Positions 54,143 to 63,673 of a stretch of 64,000 nt of DNA are shown piece by piece. The notes under the pieces are model-generated. The model was not told where the DNA came from, made no database searches, and was given only the letters and a program-made list of their open reading frames with translations. The DNA lies in contig WPIO01000017.1 of NCBI GenBank assembly GCA_009760855.2, positions 1,177,501 through 1,241,500 on the forward strand. Direction: 5' to 3'. Source of the DNA: Cristatella mucedo. Its lineage: Eukaryota > Bryozoa > Phylactolaemata > Cristatellidae. The position numbers and the translations under genes were made by a program. How positions within the stretch are numbered: position 1 is the stretch's first letter; every line of letters begins with the position of its first letter.

Positions 54143-57100
54143 TCTCCCCCTCCGAGCTCTCTCAGATTCTCACAGCTCCCGCAGCCTCCACGAGGGGAGG
54201 GGGTGACAGGCAGGGAAGCAAGTGCTGCCGTAGGCTGCCAGCTCGGACTCGCCTAACAAAGCCAAAGCAGGAGGAGATATTTTCTATTACAATTAGCTGG
54301 GGGGCTGGCTTTCAACCACTCGAAAGGGCTGCTTTTGATTTGACATCTTGGCAGCAGTTGCCGGGCTTGCAGCTGACTGGTATGGCCGTGGGGGCCTTTG
54401 GACTCCAGTATGGGCATTACCATGGACAATACAGATGCAGATGAGATGCAGGGTCGATTCCAGCCACTGCAGCTGTCTAAGCTGATCAGCCGGCAGCAGC
54501 ATGTATCAGTGGCAAGCCCAGAGAGGGAGAGCGGGTGAGGGAGAGGGAGAGCTGGTGAGGGAGAGGGAGAGCGGGTGAGGGAGAGGGAGAGCAGGTGAGG
54601 GAGAGGGAGAGCGGGAGGGAGAGAAGAGAAGAATCCGTTGAGTGGTTGGGATAGAAGCAGTGTTGGTTGACAAAGCTGTTAAGCTCTAGTGCACCACTGT
54701 AGTTGGTTTGCTGCATCCTGACTTGTCTTGCCTGGCCTTTCGTTGGCAGGCGTAGTGTCATACCAAGCTGATCTGTGGTGTTAGCTACCCTTAAAGGACT
54801 AACTGCTTGGCTAGTCGTTCAACTGACTGGCGTTCTGTCAGCTCGAGTTTGGCTGGTCTATGCAAGCTGCTGCATGCTGACAGAAAGTTTTTGCATGCTC
54901 GATAGCAACGAGGATTGTGTGACGGTATTCACTTTGCTGTGTCAATAGACAGTAGTATCTGCTACATGTCTGTCCTGCTGCATTTCACATTTGCTGTGAT
55001 CTTAATGTTAGCATAACACAAACAATACGGAAGTGATTTATCTTTTTGTTTTTACTTTTACTGATTACTGTTTGCCCTGTTACCTGTCTCGACACCTTTC
55101 TGATCTGTGCTACTTGTGCATATGAAAACATCAGCTCAGCGCAAAGCTCCATAGTTTCAATGCATACTTTACTTTTAGGGCTCATTTTGCAAAAACGCTA
55201 TTTCCTGTTTTTCATTGCTTCTAATAAGAGGGTTTCTTTCTTTCCAATCTGTTACCTGCTGTTACATGGGGCTTTCCACATTCGTAAACTCAGCGATTAC
55301 CCAAAGTTTCACCACCCGATCTTTAATACCGGGCACCGGGCTGCTGGAGACAGCTACACCCAGCCAGCCATCCCTAACAGATATGCACCTTTTGTCTGCT
55401 TTGTACCGTAAGCATCAACGTACAAATCTTGTACATTCACTCAGTGCACGTGCTGATCTTTGTATGAACACTGGCAAAATGGTGTTTTTTTAAATTTTCA
55501 GCTGTACGTCGGCCATTCCAATGATATCGCTTGGTTTGAAGGAAACAAAGGACATTCTTTTCAAAAAGCCCCTACAGGTAATTACTCTATTGATTAGCAT
55601 TGTGCTTTGCATTCATTCCTCTTTTCAGGCTATGCAAAAACAGAGAATGGAGGTCATGCCCACTTCAGCACGGCCGAGCTTGGATAGGCAGAGGCCAATG
55701 AGTGGACATAACCGGCACAGTGGGCAGAGCATGCGTGTGTCTGCTGCGCAGTGACATGCTAGAGAGGGAAGGAACTGCCGTGAGCTCTCACGGCACTTCG
55801 ATTGCACGTGGGAGTGCAGTATGGCAGATTATCTGCCTTGGTCACATTGCCACGATGAATTGTTAAGCCAATCGTTAACCCTCTCCCCTGTATCCGAAGG
55901 TACCCTGGATGACTGTCGCCAATGCCCCTGGGTCTTTGCCTAGTGGTAAGGTGTTCTCGCTTTGTGACCCAGGTCGAGGGTTTGAGTCCTGCAGCTGGCA
56001 ATCCTCAATTGCTCCCTGCAAGCAGGGAGTGGTAGCCGCTAAGGCTGTTCTGCTGCTATATACACCATATATATAATATATATATATATATAAATAAATG
56101 TTTGTATATAGATATATAAATATATTAACTTTTAGAAAGTGTTTCAGCAGAAACTGCAATGGGCTTCTGCCCGCCCAACATGGCACCTAGTGAGATCAGT
56201 CTGTTACCAGTTTGCTGTGCTCCTGTGCAGGGGAAAAAAACCCATATCGTACTGCCTGATGGCAGTGCTGATTTGCTTTGCTGGAGCAACGGCTTTTGGC
56301 TTTTGGTAGCTTTCCGTATGGTCTGGCAGGCACGGAAGTCTGGACCAGATAGAAGATGGCGGGGCTGAGAGCCCGACAGGTTTGCTTCTTGCCGCAGTGG
56401 ACTGCTGGCTCTTCAGATTGGGCCAGTGCTCGGTTGGGTACCGACCGAGAGCTGAGCTGCAACCTAGTGCAAAGGTGCTGTATGTACCATCTGCGGTGTT
56501 CCGAGAGTGTGGCTGGCTTAGACCTGCACACACACCCTTCGTGCAACTCCTTAAGAGACCTCAGTGGGATATTTTGTTGTGGAAGGGCACTTGAGCGCTC
56601 GACCCGTTGCTGTATGGAACTTGCACCAACCCTCTAGGCGTCAGCCAGGTTAGCACATCGTGAGGCTGACTTTTATCGGCTTCAGCTCTTTGCATTTGCG
56701 CATGCATTGAAGGAGCGCGTATATCCCATTTCGGCCTGACACATCTCTGTCTGTAACTCGCAATGCCATGAAGAGTAAGAGGGTGTTATTCTGGCGAGTC
56801 TTCTCTAGCACGCGAAAGCCTAAGCTGCTATCGGTGTACATAGGGTATCCTATAAATAGCGGCGTAGGGCGGCTGGGAAAGGAAATGTCTAAAGAGATGC
56901 ACTTTGTTAGAATGACGGAAGTGAGTTATGCCCCTTGTAGCACCCACGGTACAAAAGCTTCTCTCGGCGACACTCGCTTAATGCAGGAAAGGGACAGCTA
57001 CTTGTGTGTAATGACTTCCTACAGCTCGGCCAAAGGGCAAGAAGGAAGCTGATACCTCTGCAGCAGCAGTTTAGCTAGGTGTGCATGTGCTGAGCCGTGG

Positions 57101-58402
57101 CTGGCCAGTGTTGGTCAGTGTGAGAATTTTGGTTTTGTGTGCTCATCAATTGAGAGCCACCACAGAGCCTTGAGCCAAAAGGATATGTGGTCGAATCGCT
57201 TGGATTTAGAGACCAACAGAACAGCTGCATTTAGCACCACCTCCAGAAACTTAATAGCTTGTTTTTTTGCCAGCCGTAGAAATACTCAGGTACAGTAAAA
57301 GTCAAGAGAGACAGCCACAGTGCCAATAAAATCTTTGGCTAGCCTTTGGAGTTGTTTACACCCTAATCCTATGTAGGGGTCAAAGGTGATGATTGGCTGT
57401 GCAGGTCGTCTTGTACACACAACACTGCCTCCTCCTCATCTTAACCTAGGGGTAAGGTGCTTGCATGCTTACACTTCACCACCTAGGTCGCACGTTGGGT
57501 TTTTGCAGCAGGTAATTCTTTATTGTACACTGCAAGTGGTAGGGGGGTGGGTGTGTGGGTGGGTGCAGTCGCTCGGGCTCTTGTGCTGCTATAGAAATGA
57601 GGCTGTTCAACCAGCCGACCTGTTCTTTTTTTTCATTTTATTTAAATGTATTCAAAGCTGACAACCAGATTAGAGCACTGCACGATAGTCTCACTTCGAC
57701 GAGCGCACAATTGAGAGAGCTAGGACGCTGGTTCCAGCAGTGCCAGCACATTTGCCATCACGGGGTTCTCATGCAGCTTGCAGCACTTGCCTGCACTTCG
57801 GCTGCACATGGGCTGCTTCTTTAGTGCTCGCCCAGTAAGCTTGCAGCTGTGGCAGCCCGGGCCATTCCTCGTCCGAGTACCTGTGAGCTCTGTGGGACCA
57901 GGGGGCTCTGCTTTGGGCATAGGCTAGTGCATGCCATTTAGCTTATGCAGACCCTGATTTGTATGCAAGGTCTGAGTTAGCACGAGTTAAGACAGTTCGG
58001 CCGAATGTGAAGTCAATTATGCCTGAGCATTTCGATGAGAACGGCCGAAACGCGAGAACAGCGCCAGGGCGTTCTGGAAAAAAATGAGTCATAGCTGAAA
58101 GCCACTTTAGTGCAATTAGCCGTTTAGGCTTGATTGCACAGATGGCAGAAGTCCATTTCTTCCACTGACCTTGACTAGAGTGACACTTCTCTTTTTTTGT
58201 TATGAAAGTAAAGTTGAGGCTATGGCCATTTGCTTCTTTTAGACAGAAGCATAGTTTATGTGGGGCTTCTTCGAACTTGGGGTAAGTGAGATCAATGGGT
58301 GTGAGTTGTTAATAAGCGAGTTTGAATCTGGTTTTCGTGAATATGTATGCTGTATATAAAGTCCATATATGCAATACGCAAGCACTTGCATCAGCATATT
58401 CT

Positions 58403-58458
<56 letters not shown>

Positions 58459-61120
58459 CGTGCATGCATGCGTGCATGTATATGTGTGTGCGCGTGCGTG
58501 TGTGTGTGCACGTTTGTTGCTGATGGTTATTCGTCAGCTTGGTGCCCTTCACTTGGCCGTGCATGGAGCAGCCATACTTGGCTCACCAGCCGATATGGCT
58601 ACCTTTGTTCGGCAACGTTTGGGCACTTTTTCTTTGATTTGTAGGATATCCTGGTGGAGCATTACCACGAAGAACCGTCCAAATGCGACGAACTGCTCGT
58701 GGTGCTCGATGCCATGAGACAGGTACGTCCCGTGCCACAGTCAGCAGCCAGTAGTGTGCGTTGCGTGTCGGGCCACATTGACCTGGTCTCGTTTTTATGT
58801 GCCATACCATGTTGTGGCTGTGATCATCTTTGGTACTGATCTATTGCTGTTTTGTCAAGGCAACGAACGATTGTGTGCTTTGCCGAGCAAGCTGCAGCCG
58901 TGCTGCCCTAGTGCTGTAGTCCACCATGGCCGGAGAGTGAAAACTGTGTAGGTGCAAGAGAATATTGAGCAGATAAGGATCGAGTCTGTGGCAAAGGAAG
59001 GAGTCATTTGGATAGGCTATTCAGACCAAGGGCAAGTCTTTCACTGCACACCCCATTGCAGACAATCAGGTTTAATTTCCCATTCCAGCCCTCATCAGGT
59101 GGCCATGCTTGCTACAAGACAAGTCTCCAAAGGATTTGAGGTTTGTACGAGGTATTGGTAAGCTGTTGGATTCCGAAAAGCGGGTACTACGATGCTTGGC
59201 CTGGTGGGGGAGTAGATCTGAGAGATAAGCTGGAGCCAAAGAATGAAGGGACCTATAAGTGAGCGACAAAACCTTGAAGTCGATTCGTTACTTGACTGGA
59301 AGCCGGTGCCGGTCGGCGAGAAGTGGTGTGATCTGGCAACTGTGACGCTCACGACAGACAAACCTAGCTGCGAAGTTTTGCACCGGCTGTAATCGCCTGA
59401 TTGCACATGCCAGTAGACCAGCAAGCAGTGAGTTACAGAAGTAAAGACGGGATGTCACGAATGCATGGACCAACTTAGACGTGGTAACCTTATCTAAACA
59501 AGCCCGAATTTTAGCAATATTATGTAGCTGAAAGTAGGCAGATTTGACTGTGGACCTTATGTGGTCGTCTACCGAGAGGTCACTTTGGAACGTGACACCT
59601 AGATTTCGAGCTGATTCAACAGGAGATATGCTGGCAGAGTCAATTTTGAGAGTCAGCCTTTTCAATTTCTGAAGCACACTCGGTTTGCCCATAACTACTA
59701 AGTTAGTTTTATCATCGTTTAGTTTAAGAAAACTTGCTGCCACCCATATGCGGATGTCATCAATACATGCATCAAGTGAGTTGAGAGAATTCGAGGTGCT
59801 CGAAGGCTGGGAGGGATCAAAGCAAAGGTACAACTGAGTGTCATCCGCATATTAGTGAAAGCCTAGATTGTGCTTGGCAATCACATCACCAAGAGGGAGA
59901 GTATAAACTGTGAAAAGAATCGGACCTAGCACGGAGCCTTGAGATACCCCATATTTCAGAGGTACCTTCGAATGATCTTTTTCCATTCACGTCGATACTC
60001 TGGAGTCTCCCACTGAGATAGGACCTGAACCATTGCAGAGCAGTGCCAGTGGTGTCCAGGAGAGATAAGAGGCACTCTAGAAGAACTTTGTGATCGATAG
60101 TATCAAAAGCTGCCGAAAGATCGAGCAAAACAAGCAGATACACTCTACCCATGTCTGCATTCCTAAGTAGGTCGTTGTATACCCTAAGCAATGCTGACTC
60201 TGTGGAGTGATTATCTCTAAAGCCAGACTAGAACTTACTAGTTGAAGTTTATGGATATGAGTTCAGCTGGTCTGCCACGACCCGTTCCATTGTCTTTGAT
60301 AGGAACGGTAGAAGGGAGACTGGGCGGTAGTTGCTCAAGTTCTCTTGGTCTAGTGTCACTTTCTTGAGAAGTGGCCTGATTACAGCTTTTTTGAAAGGTG
60401 CTGAGACATGACCTGAGGCTAATGACATAATAATGATTTTAGTTGTGCACGGTAGCTGAAGATCAATGCAACGTAGGAGCAGGACAGTGGGAATAGGGTC
60501 CAGAGGACTCGTTGTCTTCTTTGATTGGGATATGAACTTCTGGACTAGATCACTAGTGACCTGCTTAAATGTAGACATGGAGGTGCAGCCAGGAATCGGG
60601 AAACAGCATTCTAGGGGGTGTGTGTTGTCATCATAGGGATGGACTCCCTGATCTTGTCTATCTTCTGCACAAAGAATCGAGAGAAGCGATCGGCTAGATC
60701 ATCACAAGGATCATCAGGTAAGGAGCTAATCTGGGAGCGTATTGATATTGTTATTATTATATTGTAATAAAGACTTGTGAATAGTGTGGGAGGAAGAACC
60801 CGACAAAGTGCCTTGCAGGTTGGGACTATTTACAAGTTAAGGTCTGCTGATTCAGCTGCTTCATTTATATAGCAGGAAAAGATCTTAGTGGCTATCGCTT
60901 CTGCTGCATTTTGTGTGCGCCATGTCAAGTTTTGTTGTTTTGTGCAAGTGTTACATAGTCTTACCAGACAGAGGGTTTACATTTTCGCAGTATTTCTGCT
61001 TCCTCTCACTCACAGAGAAAAGCCATTGTGACAGCCGATGTAGCTGCTGGTGGTAGGTGATTAGAATAGGCAAGCCAGGCTCTCGTGTCAGTTTTGATCC
61101 TGATTCTGCTGAGCTCGCAG

Positions 61121-61211
<91 letters not shown>

Positions 61212-63673
61212 TACATCCGCATGCGTGTGCATGTGTGTCCTGCAATGGCATGATGATGAGTGGTTGCTCACTGGACAGGTTTTTTTTTGTTTTTCTGTGC
61301 AATTACCACCCCTTATTTGCAGCACCCAATGATCCGGCTTCTTCTTTGCCTTCGAAGTAACCTTTTTCACAGCCGACATGAGGCTGGTGAGCTGTGCGAA
61401 CTTTTACTGATTGCATCTTATCGATCTGCAGGCTGTGCGCACTCCCGTGAGGACTGACGGTGGCATCGAGTTGCTATGCAAGTACTACAATCATTTAGGC
61501 AACGTTGACAAGAGGTTTTATGGTGGCATGCAGCCTGTTACTGTCTACTTTCAATGGTAAAGAGCTTGATCCGCAGCTTCACAGTACCTTTGGCTATCGT
61601 GGGCATTTCAGTGCAGTTGATTGTGGATGCAGGGGTCAGTGGCATGCTTAGAGAGTTGGCATACGTGTTTGGACATTGTGCTAAGGAGTTGTTTGCTTTA
61701 TCGTGCTAATCGTGGTAATGTCGAATGAAATCCCATGGCAGACCCATGTAGACTGCATCTGATGGGCCACCAGATTGTGGTTCATTGACTGGAGTTGTTG
61801 TGAGGTGCACAATCATTGTGTGTCTGCGGTCAGGCGTTTCGGAATTGCACTGAGTGCCAGCGGGAGATGACTACTGAGATGACTACCTTTGTGTCTGGGC
61901 AGACGTAGCCTTTCAACCGAGCCCCATTTGCTGCTGTATTACAATGGTCACGTGCTCAACAGAGCTGTCAATGCTAACAAGAGTGTCAAAATTGGCTGAA
62001 GTGCATTTACTTTTCATGACCTATGGTCAGCTGTTTGTATTTTTTTTTTTACTGTAATTGCTTGTTTAGGCTAGTGGTCGCATGACAGGAGAACCTAGCT
62101 GTGGCTTGGTTGGTGCTGTCCATGCAGGCTGGCGATGGCCTCTTCTTTTTACTTGTAGGTGTGATGCACTGACGGGCTCATCCATCGTCCAGCGAACCAT
62201 TGGGTTTGAGCGAGGCAGCATTCTATTCAACATAGGTGCCCTGTGCACTCAAATTGGCACCAAGCAGGTATGCTCGTGCGTGCCACCTTCAGCCTAGTGT
62301 GCTCACAAGGCGTCTTCACTTTTTCTGCCCCTGTGTGCATTGTCAAAAGCCGGTCATTGGCTCCGACAAAGGATGGTGTATGAACTGGTGTTTCCCTGTT
62401 GTCAGCGAGCGCTTTCATGGCACTTTCGCGTCGGTGACATGCCACTGGGTTCGACATCGGCTTCTGCAACTGTGCACCAGAGGGCCGCTAGGCTCCTGGC
62501 GTGGCAAGGCAGTGGCAGGCTTCGCAGCTTGCCGAGAGTGGCTTTCCACTGCCCCGGAGCTCAGGCCGCAGCTCCGAGTGGCTCCTCTCTGCGCGTGACA
62601 TGGCCTGGATCGCAGCGTTGTCTTGGCCAGCTTCCTGCTTCGCAGCACCGCAAAGCACCGATCCGGCAGCTGGAGCCGTTTGCCGATTTCAGGACCGCAC
62701 CAGCACGGCTGGCCTCGATCTGACAATCGGCTACTATCAGCGCTCCGCCGGTATTTTCCGGTGCCTGCGAGAGCGGTTCAGCAACGCGCCCACCAAGGAC
62801 ATGCAGCACGACGTGCTCACCATGCTCGAACTGCTCATGCTGGTGCGTGCCGCGCAGCGTGCGTGTCGCACGGCGATGGGTGCGACTGCGAAGGCTGCTG
62901 GGGAATGCTCCGGGCATGGGCGCTCCTTGCTGCGCGCTCTCTGTCAGAGCCCGAGAGCGCTCGGTTCAGCCAAGCAAGACTATTGTGCGGCTGCGTCTGC
63001 AGCATGTCCGGTTTTTATGAGCCAGCCAGCTTGCTGCGCCGGAGTGGTCACGCTCGACTCTTCCCCCCCCCCAGCCACCCACCCGGGATGCAAATAGTAG
63101 CTGCGGCGCCGGAGGCATTGATAGTTGAACCGACTCCTGAGACAAGCGAGGAGGCACTTGCGAAGGAAGGAAATGAATCGAAGAAATTCCAAGGAAGGAA
63201 ATGCATGCGAGAGCCACAAGAGAGCTCTGTTTGCTTCCTGCTAGCTGGCTCGTGGCCGACTCTTTTGCCAGCATTTTTCTGCAGCGACTTCACTTGTACG
63301 AGTCCTGGTTTTGCCTTCAATGACCGTCACGTGCCGCCGCTATTTTTCTCGAGCCGGCGCGAGATTGTTGAACTGCCGGCGAGCCGACCGCTGCGCTGCC
63401 GCCGCTCATTGCAGTCTCAGGCGCAGGAGTGCATATACGACAAGGCGGCGCTGCAGCTGGAGGCCGGCAAGCCGACGCTGGCCGACTACCTGGCCGTGGC
63501 GCAGGAGTCGTCGACTGTGTCCGAGATGTACGAGCAGACGCGGAACTCGATGTACTCGAGGACCGCAAAGGATGCCCTGCCGCTCTCCTGGGTCACCATG
63601 GCCATGGTGAAAACCAATCACTACAAGGCGCTGTCGCATTTCTATGCCGCCAAGGGTCTGCTCGTCGACGACG
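43491..63673 (+). CDS. RHPN: Rhophilin (HR1 + BRO1), 5' nine exons; gene runs off window
   Basis: Rhophilins are scaffold proteins that bind GTP-Rho through an N-terminal HR1 region and have a BRO1 domain and, usually, a C-terminal PDZ domain. Exons: 43491-43547, 44108-44223, 53498-53626, 55502-55577, 58645-58722, 61432-61556, 62159-62267, 62693-62842 and 63415-63673, about 366 residues with all phases consistent. Residues 15-100 are HR1 ([55 protein letters not shown]). From residue about 103 the BRO1 domain starts with [14 protein letters not shown] and continues through [53 protein letters not shown] and [14 protein letters not shown]1 followed by BRO1 separates it from ALIX, HD-PTP and BROX. 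The rest of BRO1 and any PDZ lie beyond 64000. The family assignment is firm; vertebrate RHPN1 versus RHPN2 cannot be decided. Confidence 0.94.
43561..43626 (+). repeat. 22-bp GC-rich tandem repeat, three exact copies
   Basis: CCGCTCGCCGCCGGAGCC + AGCG repeated at 43561, 43583 and 43605, starting 13 bp after rhophilin exon 1. It lies in the CpG-rich promoter-proximal intron. Confidence 0.96.
44108..44223 (+). CDS. RHPN: Rhophilin exon 2, HR1 first helix
   Basis: Acceptor CTTGCAG, donor GTTGGT. Reads [20 protein letters not shown] then [18 protein letters not shown] and ends in phase 2. This is the first HR1 helix with the AENLL turn. Confidence 0.93.
44535..44645 (-). mobile_element. LINE RT fragment in rhophilin intron 2
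   Basis: The minus strand reads [20 protein letters not shown] then [12 protein letters not shown], matching the [22 protein letters not shown] block. No tail. Confidence 0.8.
44646..47334. other. Rhophilin intron 2, simple repeats
   Basis: Contains (CTG)n at 45102-45127, (GAT)n at 45150-45187 and a 31-bp duplication at 46741-46802. No exon seen. Confidence 0.5.
46741..46802 (+). repeat. 31-bp tandem duplication
   Basis: Two copies starting CCCGACAGCCTGGAAC, with one mismatch. Confidence 0.96.
47335..47510 (+). mobile_element. SINE family B, most complete copy
   Basis: tRNA-like A-box region CACTAGGTAAAGCGGTTGC, B box GTGGGTTCGATTCCTGCGGT, then GGCGATCCTTTATCGCC, GCAAGTGGTGGTGATAGCCG, TTAAGGCTCTTCTGTCGCTA and AGGCTGTTTAAGCAGCTAGG. 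A box to B box spacing is as expected for a pol III promoter. Confidence 0.85.
47511..48050. other. Rhophilin intron 2, no feature seen
   Basis: AT-rich sequence with a TTAATTTAAT-type patch near 47530-47575. Confidence 0.4.
48055..48165 (-). mobile_element. SINE family B copy
   Basis: On the minus strand: ACGGATAAGGTACTTGCACT, TGTGGGTTCAATCCTAAAGC, AGGCAATCCTTTATTGACCC. The 3' half is missing. Confidence 0.75.
48505..48605 (-). mobile_element. SINE family B copy
   Basis: On the minus strand: GTATGAGGTGCTCATACTTC, ACAACCCAGGTCGTGGATTC, AAGTGCTGCAGCAGGCAATC, CTTTATTGCCCAC. It lies within 0.5 kb of another copy in the same orientation. Confidence 0.75.
48606..49490. other. Rhophilin intron 2, no feature seen
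   Basis: Short open frames only. Confidence 0.4.
49495..49780 (-). mobile_element. LINE family 2, 3' UTR and tail
   Basis: Tail: TAATAATTATATTAGG, AAAACTTGCTGCGAGAGAAT, CAATAACCAAAGGTGAATGA. UTR: AGTGCCACCGG and GGCTTGTAGCACACAC, shared with 41200-41260. Confidence 0.7.
49781..51950. other. Rhophilin intron 2, CTG-rich zone
   Basis: From about 50230 to 51010 the plus strand is dense in CTG/GCTGCT words ((CTG)n at 50984-51008). A 191-codon minus-strand frame at 50103-50678 has no recognisable domain and is probably a by-product of this bias. Confidence 0.5.
51951..51983. repeat. (CA)n microsatellite
   Basis: CA run of about 30 bp. Confidence 0.93.
52077..52110. repeat. Run of 34 C
   Basis: Uninterrupted poly-C on the plus strand. 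Exact length is unreliable in most sequencing. Confidence 0.9.
52315..52474 (-). mobile_element. SINE family A, best copy: tRNA head plus LINE tail
   Basis: On the minus strand it reads a tRNA-like head CCGAGCTGGTTTGGTCTAGT, then GGTTAAGGTGCTCGCC (A box) and GTGGGCTCGAGCCCCGAGG (B box). The LINE-type tail follows directly: AAGCGCCTGAATAGAGATTA, AGTTCTCTTGGGGTGCTATA and an ATTTATTC-rich end. The tail has the same hairpin (AGAGATTAAGTTCTCT) as LINE families 1 and 2. About 160 bp; transcribed by pol III and mobilised by a LINE, by analogy with other tail-sharing SINEs. Confidence 0.85.
52610..53076 (+). mobile_element. LINE family 1, 3' fragment with full tail
   Basis: Sense fragment: [46 protein letters not shown]. 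Then the UTR and the complete tail GCAAATGTAAAGCGCCTAG, CAAGAGATTGAGTTCTCTGA, GGGCACTTTATCAATTG and (TTA)n at 53058-53076. The cleanest 3' end in the window. Confidence 0.92.
53498..53626 (+). CDS. RHPN: Rhophilin exon 3, HR1 second helix
   Basis: Acceptor TTTTCAG, donor GTAAGG. Reads (R)[33 protein letters not shown] and SKVDEYEHD, completing the antiparallel coiled-coil HR1. Preceded by an intron of more than 9 kb. Confidence 0.95.
54074..54150. repeat. (CT)n microsatellite
   Basis: CT run of about 65 bp followed by CT/C-rich sequence. Confidence 0.95.
54521..54620 (+). repeat. 20-bp minisatellite, five copies
   Basis: GAGAGGGAGAGCGGGTGAGG with single-base variants (CTGG, CAGG, CGGGAGG), exact period 20. 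Confidence 0.96.
55502..55577 (+). CDS. RHPN: Rhophilin exon 4, start of BRO1
   Basis: Acceptor ATTTTCAG, donor GTAATT. Reads (N)[18 protein letters not shown] and LFKKPLQ. IPLGLKETK is the rhophilin signature at the BRO1 entry. Confidence 0.95.
55925..56065 (+). mobile_element. SINE family B copy
   Basis: TTTGCCTAGTGGTAAGGTG (A box), GGGTTTGAGTCCTGCAGCTG (B box), GCAATCCTCAATTG, GCAGGGAGTGGTAGCCGCTA, AGGCTGTTCTGCTGCTATAT. The closest copy to a tRNA head in this family. Confidence 0.85.
57445..57625 (+). mobile_element. SINE family B copy
   Basis: CTAGGGGTAAGGTGCTTGCA (A box), GGGTTTTTGCAGCAGG (decayed B box), TAATTCTTTATTGTACACTG, CTCTTGTGCTGCTATAGAAA, TGAGGCTGTTCAACCAGC. A GGGTG patch interrupts the middle. 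Confidence 0.8.
58403..58452. repeat. (GT)n microsatellite
   Basis: Clean GT run about 190 bp upstream of rhophilin exon 5, followed by GCATGCATGCGTGCATG. Confidence 0.95.
58645..58722 (+). CDS. RHPN: Rhophilin exon 5, BRO1
   Basis: Acceptor TTTGTAG, donor GTACGT. 26 residues, [20 protein letters not shown] then LDAMRQ. Phase 0 at both ends. Confidence 0.93.
59113..60740 (-). mobile_element. LINE family 1, longest copy (antisense in rhophilin intron 5)
   Basis: The minus strand from the right reads the linker [20 protein letters not shown], then [80 protein letters not shown] (motif A), and [20 protein letters not shown] (motif C) through to the C-terminal [15 protein letters not shown] and [12 protein letters not shown]. 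It is disabled by a frameshift between motifs A and C and by a stop just before YADD. It lacks the endonuclease and the 3' tail. It supplies the RT fingers that are broken in the 1965-3735 copy. Confidence 0.93.
60741..61431. other. Rhophilin intron 5, 3' part
   Basis: (GA)n microsatellite at 61123-61209; otherwise unremarkable. Confidence 0.5.
61123..61209. repeat. (GA)n microsatellite
   Basis: Clean GA run of about 85 bp. Confidence 0.96.
61432..61556 (+). CDS. RHPN: Rhophilin exon 6, BRO1
   Basis: Acceptor ATCTGCAG, donor GTAAAG. Reads [20 protein letters not shown] then [20 protein letters not shown] and Q, ending TG (phase 2), which joins G of the next exon to make the Trp of FQW. Confidence 0.95.
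61557..62158. other. Rhophilin intron 6, no feature seen
   Basis: Unique-looking sequence with a T run at 62040-62050. Confidence 0.5.
62159..62267 (+). CDS. RHPN: Rhophilin exon 7, BRO1 core
   Basis: Acceptor ACTTGTAG, donor GTATGC. Reads (W)[19 protein letters not shown] then [24 protein letters not shown] is the most conserved BRO1 motif. Vertebrate rhophilins have Tyr where this protein has Cys after Trp. Confidence 0.97.
62693..62842 (+). CDS. RHPN: Rhophilin exon 8, BRO1
   Basis: Acceptor GATTTCAG, donor GTGCGT. 50 residues, [20 protein letters not shown] through [19 protein letters not shown] to LELLML. Matches the rhophilin helix with FQRAAG..LRENFSHAP. GC-rich. Confidence 0.95.
62843..63414. 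other. Rhophilin intron 8, no feature seen
   Basis: An open frame crosses this intron into exon 9, but the residues have no BRO1 similarity, and splice signals at both ends are good. Confidence 0.6.
63415..63673 (+). CDS. RHPN: Rhophilin exon 9, BRO1 (3' end uncertain)
   Basis: Two acceptors six bases apart are possible. GCAG at 63411-63414 gives [12 protein letters not shown], which keeps the family's QAQEC spacing better than the one ending at 63420. The exon continues through [40 protein letters not shown] and [13 protein letters not shown] strong donor GTGAGC follows at 63674. The frame also stays open to TAG at 63826-63828, so the exon might extend somewhat ([12 protein letters not shown]). 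Confidence 0.88.

Larger units (their letters stand above)
53627..55501. other. Rhophilin intron 3, simple repeats
   Basis: Contains GT-rich (53858-53880), CT (54074-54150) and 20-bp (54521-54620) repeats. No exon or mobile element seen. Confidence 0.5.
55578..58644. other. Rhophilin intron 4, repeats only
   Basis: Two SINE B copies (55925, 57445), a TA-rich stretch (56070-56126) and a GT microsatellite (58403-58452). No exon seen. Confidence 0.5.
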